Source: Paraescarpia echinospica (taxonomy: Eukaryota > Annelida > Polychaeta > Sabellida > Siboglinidae). Taken from it: a stretch of DNA of 64,000 bases. Of this stretch, positions 48,746 to 58,150 are shown piece after piece. Positions within the stretch are counted from its first letter, which is position 1. Each line of letters opens with the position of its first letter. Both the position numbers and the translations under genes were made by a program. The stretch spans positions 38,046,868 through 38,110,867 of the forward strand of contig CM034544.1 of the NCBI GenBank assembly GCA_020002185.1, written 5' to 3'. The notes beneath the pieces were generated by a model. The model was not told where the DNA came from, did no database searches, and worked only from the letters and a program-made list of their open reading frames with translations.

Positions 48746-51050
48746 TAATCTACACTGCTCCTTCACTAAAGTGACTTCATGTCCTCTAGTCTCTCTATCG
48801 TTCGTAACTGAGAAAACAATATTTATATAAATATTGTCATAACCATTCAATATTGTTAACACTTCTATCTGATCTCCTCTCAAACTCTTGGTCTCTAATG
48901 TTGTTAAATTACATTCTTTTAGGCTTTTTTATAATTAAGATCCCTCAGTGTTTGTATCATTTTAGTCGTCCTCCTCTGTACTCTTTCTAGCATATATATA
49001 TGTCCTTCCTGCGATATGGCCTGCACGCTTGTATACAATATTCTCAATGAGGCCTCACTATTGTTGTGTACAGTGGTATTATTAGTTATTTTTCTATATA
49101 CGCTATAGTTCGCTTAATTATTCCAAGGTTTTGATTTCGTTTTGAAGCTGCAATTCCACACTGATCTTAAACCTTCATATCAGCACTAATGGTTAATCTA
49201 AGTATTTTTCTTTTACAGTAGTACTTACTACAGTACCCCATTATGTATTCTACATCTTCGTTTCCACGTTCTTTATGCAGGCACTTACATTAAAAAAAAA
49301 TCATTTGCCACTTTTCAGAGCATTTGATCAACCTGTCAAGATAATCTTGTAAATGCTGTCTAACTCCACCACTTTTAATTCTTCCAAACACTTTTGTATC
49401 ATCAGCATATTTAAATATATATATAAATATATCTACTTACATTATTCTTAATATATATATATATATATATACATTTGCCACTTTTCAGACCATTTGATAA
49501 ACCTGTCAAGATAATCTTGTAAATGCTGTCAAACTCCAACATGTTTTATTCTTCTAAACACTTTTGCATCATCACCACATTTCAACCCCTTGCTTTTTAG
49601 ATCATCATCCAAATCGTTGATCTATATGTATACAAGATTATATTATAAATGTATATTTATGATTACATATTTCCATTCTAATGAAACCACTCCTTCTTTT
49701 AATGACAAATTGAAAACTGTTGCAAAAGGTATTCTAATTTGTTCTACTATTCTCAATAGTAATTTGGGAGGAATCCCATCCACTCCAGGTGATTTATTAC
49801 CCTTCATAGCCCTTATTTTCTTAGGAACCATTTCCTTGGTTACAATTAACTGTCCTAAATAGTCTGATTCTGCCCCTTTGAACTTAGCCTCTGGTACTGG
49901 CAGTGAAGTAATATATTTTTCTGGTAAACACGGAACTAAAATAGTCATGCAAGTCTTCTGCCATTAAGAATCCCTTTTATATTATATTTCCAGCACTATC
50001 TTCTAGAGAACCGAACTTATCCTGAACTTTCTGTTTGCTTCGAACATACGCATAAAACTCTTGCTGTCATGTTTTACATTACAAGCTAATATTGTTTCAT
50101 AGCTTTTCTTTGAATTTCTAGTTTCAGCTATAGCTTGGTTTAGTGCTTCTTTATAAATGTTGTAGTCTTCCAGTACGTCTATATGACTTCCACATCATTT
50201 GTTTGTACTTATGTTTTCTAATGGCTTGTTTCGATAAGTGGTTCTTTTTGGACCGTTTCCTTAGTTTTATTCTAGGGAATAATTTATTGATGATGCACTC
50301 AATTTCACTTTTTAAGATATTCCAGCATAATATTAATGTCTTATTCTTTAGTGTATTATTCCAGTCTTGATTTCTTAAATATTTTCTCATGTCCTTATAT
50401 CTTTTTTTTCTGGAAATGTATTTTTAGTACTCCTTTCTGATTTTACTTGATGGTAAAATGTGTCTGGTTGTGATCACTACTACCCAGTCGCTCTCATTTA
50501 TTGATATTGTCAAATAATTCATTCTGTGAGGACAAAACTATGTCTAACACGTTCTCATCACTGGTTGGTTCTAGCACATGTTGAGAAAGGAAACTATCTT
50601 GTACTAAAACTAAAAATGAGTTGTCCTCACTCCCCATACTCTGTAGATATTTCCATTGTATATGCCCATGGTTGACATCCCCCATAATAACACAGTCCCC
50701 TTTATTCACTTCCCATGTAACGTTTTATACTTTTTCATTCTCTTCTATGCTTATATTTGGACTTCGATAAACTATCCCAACCGCTGACGTAGAATTTCCG
50801 TAACTATGTTACACCAAACAGCTTCTTCGCAATATGCTTATCTTTCTAATGTTACTTAATCAGCCTGGATGTATTCTTTACTATATAAAAGAACTCCCCC
50901 TCCCCTTCTTCCTATTTTATCTTTCCTTTCCTATTTTATCTTTTCTAAATATCCTATTTGTCCCAATTCGGCATCTGATATATCGGTGGTGGCCCATGAT
51001 TCGGTTATACCTATTAAGTGAGGGTCAGTATCTTCTACCATAATATTTAG
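48745..51050 (-). pseudogene. LINE endonuclease-reverse transcriptase remnants
   Basis: Endonuclease: GITESWATTDISDAELGQIG (about 51010), RRGGGVLLYSKEYIQA, then DCVIMGDVNHGHIQWKYLQS and SFLSQHVLEPTSDENVLDIV (50709-50500). Linker: KLRKRSKKNHLSKQAIRKHK. RT: KKIRAMKGNKSPGVDGIPPK and NLSLKEGVVSLEWK (49830-49660). A segment reading about QHLQDYLDRFIKWSEKWQM occurs twice (near 49480-49540 and 49300-49360), an internal duplication. C-terminus: MRGDQIEVLTILNGYDNIYI and LVKEQCRL, abutting (ATT)n. No product is possible. Confidence 0.8.
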
Positions 51051-51060
51051 TTATTATTTT
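48745..51060 (-). mobile_element. Old CR1-like LINE, minus strand, heavily decayed
   Basis: Minus-strand order is endonuclease (about 51040-50490), linker (50390-50151), RT start (49948-49643), a partly duplicated RT segment (49600-49290) and C-terminal end (48883-48745), which runs straight into the (ATT)n tract. It lies just upstream of the CILP-like exons and in opposite orientation to them. Many stops and frameshifts. Confidence 0.78.
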
Positions 51061-51633
51061 TGTTTTGTTTACTATGCTCTTTGCATTTAAACAAACACAT
51101 CTTTGCTTATTTATGTGAGCTGTCTTGGTCTGTTCCTCCAGTTTCAGGCTTCTCTGTGAGTCCCCCCTGCGAATCTAGTTTAAATAGATGCAACCTATTA
51201 TATGATAAGAGGGTCTCGCGGATGGGCTTGTTTGGAAAGACAAGATCAAAACTTGCGACTGGAAATCGCCAATCTGCAAGTGCAAGGGTAAGTAAGTAAA
51301 ATCAAACACTTATTGAGCGATATCAATAAACTGACCTTTCTTCCGCGATTGCTATGTTTTAATACAGCAACAGTTTTTTAATCATCGTCATCAGGTAAAC
51401 CAGAGTATGGTCGACTAGTTTATTGTATGTCTCCAATGTACCGTTGGTGTCTGTCGGATATAACGTTCTAACCATTTCTCTCACCACTTCGTTGCACCTT
51501 GAAACGTAACTTGTAAATTGGTTTAAACTCGCCAAGTTTCGCTGTTATTTGCTTCGTTAAATTTCCTCTTTCAAAAGTATAAGTTTAACTAACGCCACCA
51601 TGCTACTGATGTATTCATTACGCACGTCTGCAG
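51060..51633. other. No recognised gene; upstream region or intron of CILP-like gene
   Basis: Sequence between the LINE and the TSP1 exon. An N-terminal CILP exon (signal peptide, WxxW domain) would be expected upstream but none was recognised here. Confidence 0.4.
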
Positions 51634-51811
51634 GGTTAAGTTCTGGTGCGGTGATTGACGGACAGTGGTCCGTTTGGGACCCGTGGACTTCATGTTCAGC
51701 CACGTGTCACGGAGGCACGCAACGACGCATGTGGCACTGTGGCGATCCGTCGTCACAAAATGGCGGCTCTGCGTGCGTCGGGATGTCTACTGAGAGTAGG
51801 ACTTGCAACCA
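51634..51811 (+). CDS. TSP1 (thrombospondin type 1) exon
   Basis: Reads VIDGQWSVWDPWTSCSATCH then GGTQRRMWHCGDPSSQNGG and ACVGMSTESRTCN. It has the WxxW-type tryptophans, CSATC, an Arg ladder and six cysteines, a complete TSP1 repeat of about 55 residues. It is bounded by a 3' splice site (gtctgcag, ending 51633, phase 1) and a donor gtgagt at 51812 (phase 2). TSP1 repeats bind matrix partners and are often C-mannosylated at the Trp motif. This exon is intact; the lesions are in later exons. Confidence 0.85.
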
Positions 51812-52149
51812 GTGAGTTGTTTCTTGATGATGTGTGACCAAAATATTATGTCTATGCAATGTTTGCAATAAAAAACAATGTGAGTAGATTAATTTACTGT
51901 AAGAATCTGTTAAACAATATAAATAAATATTTAGAGTCAGCCACACTCAACCAAAATAGCTGCGTAATAAAGGTAAGTTCATATATAGTGCATTATCCAG
52001 TCCTCGGGACTACTGAAAGCAGTTTACACGTTACTCAGACGGGCAAGCCTATTCAATTGACAACCATCTCGACTTATATGTGTAGCATTCAGTCACGCTG
52101 CAATTAATGCGCGAATACTATTCGTAAAAATGCCGGCGCATACACTAAC

Positions 52150-52430
52150 GCCAAAGTGGAGGTACGTAGTGTCTTGCTCCACATGTGGTGTCAACTAGTC
52201 GGCGTATCAGCGCTCCCCGTGATGCTACATTTGCTCTTAGTTTTCCAGGTGTTGCTTGTAAGTCAATGACCTGTCTAGTTTGATTCCCATGTATGTAGCG
52301 GATGCTTGACAGTGGAGACGTGTATTGTTCACAGACATTCCTTTTCGTGTTTACCTTCTTTGTTATACAAATGGAAAACGGCAGAGACCATTTTCTTCTC
52401 ACTGAGTTTCAGTCGCCATTGTTCTAGGTA
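52150..52430. other. Intron sequence, nothing recognised
   Basis: Lies between the TSP1 exon and the 63-bp array. No coding match. Confidence 0.4.
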
Positions 52431-52740
52431 GGTGGGTAGGATGCCCATATCTTGTGTGAGACCAGCTTCAACATGGTTCCATTGTTCCAGGTAGGTGGGG
52501 AGGATGCCCATGTCTTGTGTGAGACCAGCTTCAACATGGGTCCATTGTTCCAGGTAGGTGGGGTGGATGCCCATGTCTTGTATGAGACCAGCTTCAACAT
52601 GGGTCCATTGTTCCAGGTAGGTGGGGAGGATGCCAATGTCTTGTGTGAGACCAGCTTCAACATGGGTCCATTGTTCCAGGTAGGTGAGAAGGATGCCCAT
52701 GTCTTGTGTGAGACCAGCTTCAACATAGGTCCATTGTTTG
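52425..52740. repeat. 63-bp minisatellite, 5 copies, in an intron
   Basis: gatgcc(c/a)at recurs at 52441, 52504, 52567, 52630 and 52693, an exact 63-base period. It lies in the intron after the TSP1 exon. Because 63 is a multiple of three, 21-residue repeats are open on both strands, but this is probably incidental. Confidence 0.93.
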
Positions 52741-53271
52741 TGTCTCAAAAGGATTGCAAGGTCAACCGTATATCCATACATTTTGTTGTTTCAGTCAGAT
52801 CGTAGACGTAAATATTGAAAACAAGCGGTGGTTCATTCGGGTTGTGTGGTAAAGTCAGGTTATTGGCAAATGTCCAATCTGCAGACATTTGCCGTCGCTA
52901 CAATTGCGTCTGTATCCCCACTCGACGTGTTAACAGTTGACATCCCTGGCGTCTATGCAGGGAGAACTGACTATTGGAAGTGTTGTTGCTTCCAGTTTCG
53001 TTGGTGGCGATTTGTACACGTTGACAATGTTCGTACTTTGTACTTTTACCAAATGCCATTCCGTCTCCGATCATAGTGGTTACTGGGATGCATGCGACCA
53101 CTCAGTGGCTCGTTTATGAAGGTTGCCAGGTTCTGGATAAACTAGCTGTGTAGGCTGCTAGTTCGCAACCTCGTATGTTTAGCTAGGCTGATGTTTCGCA
53201 ACGTGTTTCTTGAAACAGCATTACGATTGCACTGCATTTGAAACAATACAATATGTGTATTTGACTTGCAG

Positions 53272-53695
53272 ACTACTCTCGGACTTGTCCGCCAATAAAC
53301 AGTATCGATTCCGATTGCTCCCGGACTTGTCCGCCAGGAGACAGTATTGATTCAGACTGCTCCCGGACGTGTCCGCCAGGAGACAGTATCGATTCAGACT
53401 GCGCTCGGACTTGTCCGCCGGGAGACAGTATCGATTCAGACTGCTCTCGATGTCTCTACTCTGGTGACACCGTCTCTGGCAGGGTGAAATACAGACAGAC
53501 ATATGAGTCAACATCTACCCTGCTGGATGAGTGTGGACGCCGTCGTCTCTCAGTAGCATCGATGTCAGGTTCACGATATCCTGAATTGTATCGAGGGCCT
53601 GAAGTTGACATCGAGAAAAGATGGATACGAAACCGCGTCCCAGCAGTACATCGTCAGTGTTGGCAGCAGTGTCAGTGTGGTCATGTACAAACGTG
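53272..53695 (+). pseudogene. CILP-like exon: four Cys-rich 14-residue repeats plus carboxypeptidase-regulatory-like domain
   Basis: The 3' splice site ttgacttgcag ends at 53271 (phase 1). The frame opens with four tandem units of the form SDCSRTCPPGDSID (42 bases each), then SDCSRCLYSGDTVSGRVKYR, the start of a carboxypeptidase-D regulatory-like beta-sandwich, and LLDECGRRRLSVASMSG. Two small frameshifts between about 53560 and 53590 follow, after which the domain continues as EGLKLTSRKDGYETASQQYI. The first usable donor is at 53696 (cgtg/gtgagtac, phase 1), matching the phase of the next exon. In CILP proteins a domain of this kind lies between TSP1 and Ig. Confidence 0.65.
53274..53451 (+). 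repeat. 42-bp coding tandem repeat, 4 copies
   Basis: cggac(t/g)tgtccgcc recurs every 42 bases. Substitutions between units are mostly silent (tct/tcc/gct, act/acg, cca/ccg), so the units have probably been kept as protein. Confidence 0.85.
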
Positions 53696-54345
53696 GTGAG
53701 TACATATTTAGTGCTGGCAACAGTGTCTGGGTGGTCATCTACAAACGTGGTGAATACATATTTAGTGCTGGCAGCAGTGTCAGTGTGGTCATGTACAAAC
53801 GTGGTGAGTACATATTTAGTGTTGGCAACAGTGTCTGGGTGGTCATGTACAAAAGTGGTGAGTACATATTTAATCTTGGCAACAGTGTCAATGTGGTCAT
53901 GTACAAACGTGGTGAGTACATATTTAGTGCTGGCAGCAGTGTCAGTGTGGTCATGTACAAACGTGGTGAGTACATATTTAGTGCTGGCAGCAGTGTCAGT
54001 GTGGTAATGTACAAACGTGGTGAGTACATATTTAGTGCTGGCAACAGTGTCAGTGTGGTCATGTACAAACGTGGTGAATACATATTTAGTGCTGGCAGCA
54101 CTGTCAGTGTGGTCATGTACAAACGTGGTGAGTACACATTTAGTGCTGGCAACAGTGTCAGTGTGGTCATGTACAAACGTGGTGAGTACATATTTAGTGC
54201 TGGCAGCAGTGTCTGGGTGGTCATGTACAAACGTGGTGAGTACATATTTAGTGCTGGCAACAGTGTCAGTGTGGTCATGTACAAACGTGGTGAGTACATA
54301 TTTAGTGCTGGCAGCAGTGCCTGGGTGGTCATGTACACATTCTGT
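53672..54345 (+). repeat. 54-bp minisatellite carrying a 5' splice site in every unit, 12 copies
   Basis: Each unit reads tgtacaaacgtggtgagtac plus 34 bases. GT donors fall at 53696 and then every 54 bases to 54290 (twelve sites, ten GTGAGT and two GTGAAT). The plus frame from 53605 stays open through all units to 54361 and encodes an 18-residue repeat (VVMYKRGEYIFSAGSSVS and variants). The array straddles an exon-intron boundary of the CILP-like gene. Confidence 0.93.
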
Positions 54346-54369
54346 GAGAACATCGCCAGATGATAACAG

Positions 54370-54957
54370 CTTTGTAATTTTGGCATGCCAAAATTTGGCG
54401 AGTACATCGTCAATCCTAACACCAGTATCAAGGATGTAATTTTCACAATAATTAAATACACCTTCATCTTTGAATGCCTAGCAAATGTCTTCATAGTCGA
54501 ACTATGAAAATATGTATGAACAGAGAATCAGTTGGCGAAAGGGGACACGTAGTAAATATGTGTATTAAAATGATGAGAGGGTAGTTGTTGTCAAACAATG
54601 TGTTCGGAGGGCAGTAAGGATTGACACTTACTTTGGAGCGTTTAGTTGGAATTGTCAGCGTTTCGATCAACCACGACCATGTACATCAAAAAGAGAGCCC
54701 CCATCATGAACCGAGACAGGGATACCACCAGCCCGCCGTCTACAAACATATAATTCCACTAAAATGCCACGTCATATGACATCAGTGCGTGATCAGAATC
54801 CATGTGGATAAAAACGTTGCAAGTTTCAACTAAACGCTCCAAAGTAAGTGTCAATCCTTGCTGTCCATTCAATTATCTTCCATAATGTGTTCGGTGTTAA
54901 CAAAATGTATGCTATGTATGCAGGATAACTGTACGTTTCTTTTTAATTGCGTTGTAG
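54370..54957. other. Intron sequence, nothing recognised
   Basis: Ends in a polypyrimidine tract and acceptor (ttttaattgcgttgtag) at 54957. Near 54617-54645 and 54836-54862 the phrase 'cacttactttggagcgtttag' and its reverse complement face each other, an inverted repeat about 200 bases apart. Confidence 0.5.
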
Positions 54958-55045
54958 AGAAGCCGGCATTCAGCGTGGAGCCGTCGAGTACAGCTGAATT
55001 CAGATGCCAGGCCACGGCTGAGCTGTACGTCTCACAATACGACTG
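54958..55045 (+). CDS. Ig-like C2 domain, first half (exon)
   Basis: Reads KPAFSVEPSSTAEFRCQATA then ELYVSQYDW, with the first Ig cysteine (FRCQA) and the core Trp at the exon end. The acceptor tag ends at 54957 (phase 1) and the donor gtgagg is at 55046, splitting the Trp codon (phase 2). The second half of the domain is at 55635. An Ig domain after the regulatory-like domain is the CILP order. Confidence 0.7.
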
Positions 55046-55142
55046 GTGAGGAATACAGTGTACATTTATTTATTTTAACTGTTGTACATTTTGCTACAAC
55101 ACAACAACCCCAACGTATCTAGCCATTGTTGTGTATCTTGCT

Positions 55143-55560
55143 ACTGCTGTTGCTGTTGTTGTTGCTGTTGCTGCCTCTGTCTGGTGCTACTGCTGTTGTT
55201 GATGTTGTTGCTGTTGCTGCCTCTGTCTGGTGCTACTGCTGTTGCTGATGTTGTTGTTTATTGCTGTCTCTGTCTGGTGCTACTGCTGTTGCTGATGTTG
55301 TTGCTGTTGCTGCCTCTGTCTGGTGCTACTGCTGTTGCTGATGTTGTTGCTGTTGCTGCCTCTGTCTGATGCTACTGCTGTTGTTGATGTTGTTGCTGTT
55401 GCTGCCTCTGTCTGGTGCTACTGCTGTTGTTGATGTTGTTGCTGTTGCTGCCTCTGTCTGGTGCTACTGCTGTTGTTGATGTTGTTGCTGTTGCTGCCTC
55501 TGTCTGGTGCTACTGCTGTTGCTGCTGTTGTTGCTGTTGCTGCCTCTGTATGGTGGTACT
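55143..55560. repeat. 46-bp minisatellite (CTG/TTG-rich), about 9 copies, in the Ig intron
   Basis: ctg(c/t)ctctgtctg recurs every 46 bases (one spacing 47). It lies between the two Ig half-exons. The Leu/Cys-rich open frames are artefacts of GCT/TGT/TGC repeats. Confidence 0.93.
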
Positions 55561-55634
55561 GCTGCAGCAACAGTTACTAATGTACATACTACAACTGCGG
55601 CATATTCTACATGCATGTGATATTTTTGGTTTAG

Positions 55635-55795
55635 ATTTAAAGACGGTAACCTCCTACGCAATGACTCAATCAGCGGCAAACTAAAACAGTGGCGCCACCT
55701 ATGACAAAAGAAGGGAGATGAAGGTCAATACGCTTGTCGGGCAGTATCTCTCGGCGGGAAGGTCTTCTCTCGTCTGGCCAACCTTCTTGTCAAAG
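55635..55795 (+). pseudogene. Ig-like C2 domain, second half (exon) with in-frame stop
   Basis: Reads FKDGNLLRNDSISGKLKQWR, then a TGA, then GDEGQYACRAVSLGGKVFSR and LANLLVK. The D-G-Y-C block carries the second Ig cysteine. It is bounded by an acceptor (ggtttag ending 55634) and a donor (caaag/gtgaat at 55796, phase 1). Two defects are visible: joining to the previous half-exon gives TGA in place of TGG at the core Trp, and a TGA interrupts the middle. Confidence 0.62.
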
Positions 55796-55799
55796 GTGA

Positions 55800-56459
55800 A
55801 TATGTTTTATATGATTTCCTCTCCGTGATTAAATTACGGCATATAGGCAACGAACATATAACGTTGTCATATTAACTCACTATAGTAAGATTGTGAAACA
55901 TTAAACATTTGTTTTGGTTAAATGTTTATGTAACTTGTTTTCTTTCTTTGGTTAAAGGACATTTTCTTTTCCTCCACTATGCCGTCATGAACATGTTTAC
56001 ATATTGAGAACGTTCATTTTGAAAAGTATTGATGCCATTTGTATTTTATTTTATAATAACTGTCAACTTTCCAATTGAATGTCATATATAATTGTTCTAG
56101 TATGTGTGTCAATAGTGGTGTTGTCCAAATTGAATGTCATAGATAATTGTTCTAGTATGTGTGTCAATAGTGGTGTTGTCCAAATAAGCGAATGTTCGAG
56201 GACCCATAATTCGTAATTCCCAACAACTATAGATTATTCATTATCGTGTGTGATACTCGTTATATTTATAAAAAGTAAATATATATATTTAAAGGCTATT
56301 GTTTTATATATATCGAATATTTTTGGGTATTCCAATCCCTAGATTATGCAGATATTTATGTTTAAAAATCAGTATTAAATGGTGTATATTTCCCAAGTGA
56401 TACATCATATGTGCATTAGTGTTGATCTGTTTATATAACATTTATTTTACATTTGTTAG
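55800..56459. other. Intron sequence; 55-bp tandem duplication
   Basis: AT-rich intron. aattgaatgtcata through gttgtcca is duplicated (about 56073-56182, period 55). Ends in the acceptor ttacatttgttag at 56459. Confidence 0.5.
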
Positions 56460-57304
56460 GTGCCAGCGCAACCGACACGTGTCGGTCGAACTTCCACCGA
56501 CAAGTACTGTCAACGAAGTTGCAGTCAAAGTCAAATCAGTCAATATCGGCCGGTGTAACAGCGTGCCGTGCGTGGCGAGAACGTCTCAGAACTCGGCCAG
56601 TTTATGTTGAGAGCCGAGCAGCCGGCGCCAAATGGAGGTGTAATGTGACGGCTTCAGGCACAAAGTCAACCAGGTCATGTCATGCACATGCGCAGAGTGT
56701 AAGAATGACAACCTTGTTACTATGAGCGGAAGGGTGAAGAGCACAAGCGCATCAGCATCTGGTGTTAAGATCGTGCAGGGAAATATGCAGTATCCTCTCT
56801 TTAACATTAGGTTTTCTTTTAAGCAAAGCCACGAGCTGGACGAATCCTACTTCGGGTGAAGTCGAATATCTTCATGACACAACTGGTGACTTTGGACATT
56901 TGCGAAGGCGTCACTGAAATGTATGTCGATGTTACCCTTGTAGAGAAGCCGGGTCCTGACGTCGTCGATGCTCCCATTGGCGGGCAACTAAAAGTGGACA
57001 CTCCAGGGTTGTCGTCTGCTGTATCAGTCAACATTGCACCTAATTCCTTCCATGACAAAAAACGGTAACACGGCATCTGGCAAAGTAAACGTCTTCTTGT
57101 CTTTCTCCGTTCCGAGAACACCCAACGGTCTTGACATATCACCGAGACAGTTCACTTTCAAAGATTCAGAAGGGGAAATAGGCAGTTGAAGGCGTTTGGC
57201 GTCGTCACCTCGCTGGCGGAACATACAAACGGCAAAGAAGTCTTCCTCAGTGGCAAGACGACGAGGATAGTAGATAGTGAGAGCTGTACGATCTCAAAAG
57301 CCTA
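56460..57304 (+). pseudogene. CILP-like C-terminal exon, frameshifted
   Basis: Blocks in order but in shifting frames: GASATDTC (56460); SVNIGRCNSVPCVARTSQNS (about 56550, matching the GRCPVKTC-like region of CILP); a TGA at 56608; CNVTASGTKSTRSC; CTCAECKNDNLVTMSGRVKS (about 56690, a Cys pair and start of another regulatory-like beta domain); a TGA at 56857; EKPGPDVVDAPIGGQLKVDT and SVNIAPNSFHDK (57000). A one-base slip in an A-run at 57055-57060 follows, then NTASGKVNVFLSFSVPRTP, another slip near 57183, and QLKAFGVVTSLAEHTNGKEV, ending TAA near 57306. The order matches CILP; the remaining C-terminus is missing. Confidence 0.65.
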
Positions 57305-57630
57305 CTTATAAAAAAGAATTTAATGACCACTAATCGTTTTTTGCACATAGCTGAGTCAGCAAAAATGCGAGACTAATCCTATGCATAAAAAAAGATCAAA
57401 GGCTTTGTGGTTGACACTAATGAGTTTGGGAAACCTACTTATAAAAAACGTGATTGATGAGCGATGTAATTTGATACTAATTGGATGATTGACAGTACAC
57501 TAGAGAGATGCCACCTAGCGGTGAGTGCGGAGAGTATTTTAGTCCTAGCGATCAACGCCGTACCTAGAGCGCGCTGACGTAAGCAACTCAACGCTGACGT
57601 AATGTGTTTGTAGATTCGAGAGGCCACCTA
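57305..57630. other. Junction between CILP-like gene and Polinton-like cluster
   Basis: cctacttataaaaaa occurs at about 57300 and again at about 57435. gccacctagcggtgag occurs near 57509 and 57623. One of these pairs may mark an element end or a small insertion. No terminal inverted repeat could be confirmed because the other end of the element is not in the window. Confidence 0.4.
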
Positions 57631-57715
57631 GCGGTGAGATATAACCGGGACGTTCGCCTAGGAGAGCGTTCGCCTAGGGATCGAAAGGTTCCGGGTTTGA
57701 ACCCTGGATCGCCGC
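57631..57715 (+). tRNA. tRNA-Pro(AGG)-like sequence, probably a pseudogene
   Basis: The 3' half is good: anticodon loop ctaggga with anticodon AGG, T arm ccggg-tttgaac-cctgg, and acceptor strand ending atcgccg plus c. The 5' acceptor cggtgag pairs at six of seven positions. A Pol III terminator (ttttt) follows at 57716. The D-arm region is abnormal: cgttcgcctagg is duplicated (57651-57662 and 57667-57678), making the molecule about 12 bases too long and destroying a normal A box. It lies between the CILP-like gene and the NADAR gene. Confidence 0.45.
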
Positions 57716-57734
57716 TTTTTATTAGTGTTGGTGG

Positions 57735-57742
57735 TATATAAG
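57735..57742 (+). promoter_or_regulatory. TATA box of the NADAR gene
   Basis: tatataag lies 35 bases upstream of the NADAR ATG at 57777. Transcription would start within about 15 bases of the start codon, giving a very short 5' UTR, a virus-like arrangement. Inferred from sequence and spacing only. Confidence 0.45.
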
Positions 57743-57776
57743 CGGTGACGGTAGCGGGTGATCGGTAGTCGGTACG

Positions 57777-58150
57777 ATGTCGTCGCGTATAAGGTTTGGT
57801 GGATCGCGGTCGTTCTTGTCGAATATGTATATGCGTCGACTGTCGGCGTTCGGTCGGGGCTTTCGATCCGTCGAGCACGCCTATCAGTATAGGAAAGCGA
57901 TATTCTACGACGATGTGGAAGGTGCCGAAAACATCAAAAGTTCGCAAAGCTCTTACGCAGCGAAACGACGCGGTTACGACATTCGACTAAAGAGAATGGC
58001 AAACAAATGGACCGACATTAGGGTGAAATGTAAGAAGATGTTGTTGAGGAGGAAGTTTGATGGATCGAGCGATTTGAAGGCTGCATGGTTGGCGACCGGG
58101 GACGCCGAATTGGTGGAATGGGTAGCGAGTAGGGAGGGTTTCTGGGGTAG
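57777..58150 (+). CDS. NADAR-domain protein (YbiA/COG3236 family), C-terminally truncated
   Basis: Reads FGGSRSFLSNMYMRRL, RSVEHAYQYRKAIFYDD, SSYAAKRRGYDIRLKRMANK, WTDIRVKCKKMLLRRKF, AWLATGDAELVEWVASREGF and WGSG. These are the NADAR family blocks: F-SNxY, SVEHxxQxxKA, AK-xGR-like, W--R---M---KF, L-xTGxxxLVE and FWGxG. NADAR proteins are N-glycosidases; YbiA types act on riboflavin intermediates and others remove ADP-ribose from guanine bases. Such genes occur in large DNA viruses and phages. The start is an ATG behind a TATA box. The last family segment (GxNxLGxxLMxxR) is missing, replaced by packaging-ATPase sequence around 58150; the frame itself stays open to 58478 as a shadow of the next genes. 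Loss of the tail could impair activity. Confidence 0.8.

Larger units (their letters stand above)
51634..57304 (+). pseudogene. CILP-like (cartilage intermediate layer protein-like) gene, probably decayed
   Basis: Five putative exons in one orientation give TSP1, Cys-rich plus carboxypeptidase-regulatory-like, Ig-like C2 in two exons, and a long C-terminal exon. This is the domain order of CILP proteins, secreted matrix glycoproteins. The C-terminal exon shows the CILP-specific IGRC..VPC block, a Cys pair near CTCAEC, and the NSF-D-G-G-V-V-F block. Acceptors and donors are good (tctgcag, cttgcag, gttgtag, tttgttag; gtgagt, gtgagg, gtgaat). Against function, there are at least seven frame or stop lesions over the exons, the TSP1 and second exon phases do not match, and the protein ends several hundred residues early. 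Either a pseudogene or an assembly with many indel errors. Confidence 0.7.

Noticed and set aside
52329..52805. 21-residue repeat proteins on both strands
   Set aside because: Open only because the 63-bp intronic unit is a multiple of three and lacks stops. No start or domain.
53739..54494. 251-residue minus-strand frame of LLPALNMYSPRLYMTT-type repeats
   Set aside because: Antisense of the 54-bp array. The plus strand has exon context and splice sites; the minus strand has none.
55082..55684. Leu/Cys/Ala-rich frames
   Set aside because: CTG/TTG-rich 46-bp intronic array between two Ig half-exons.
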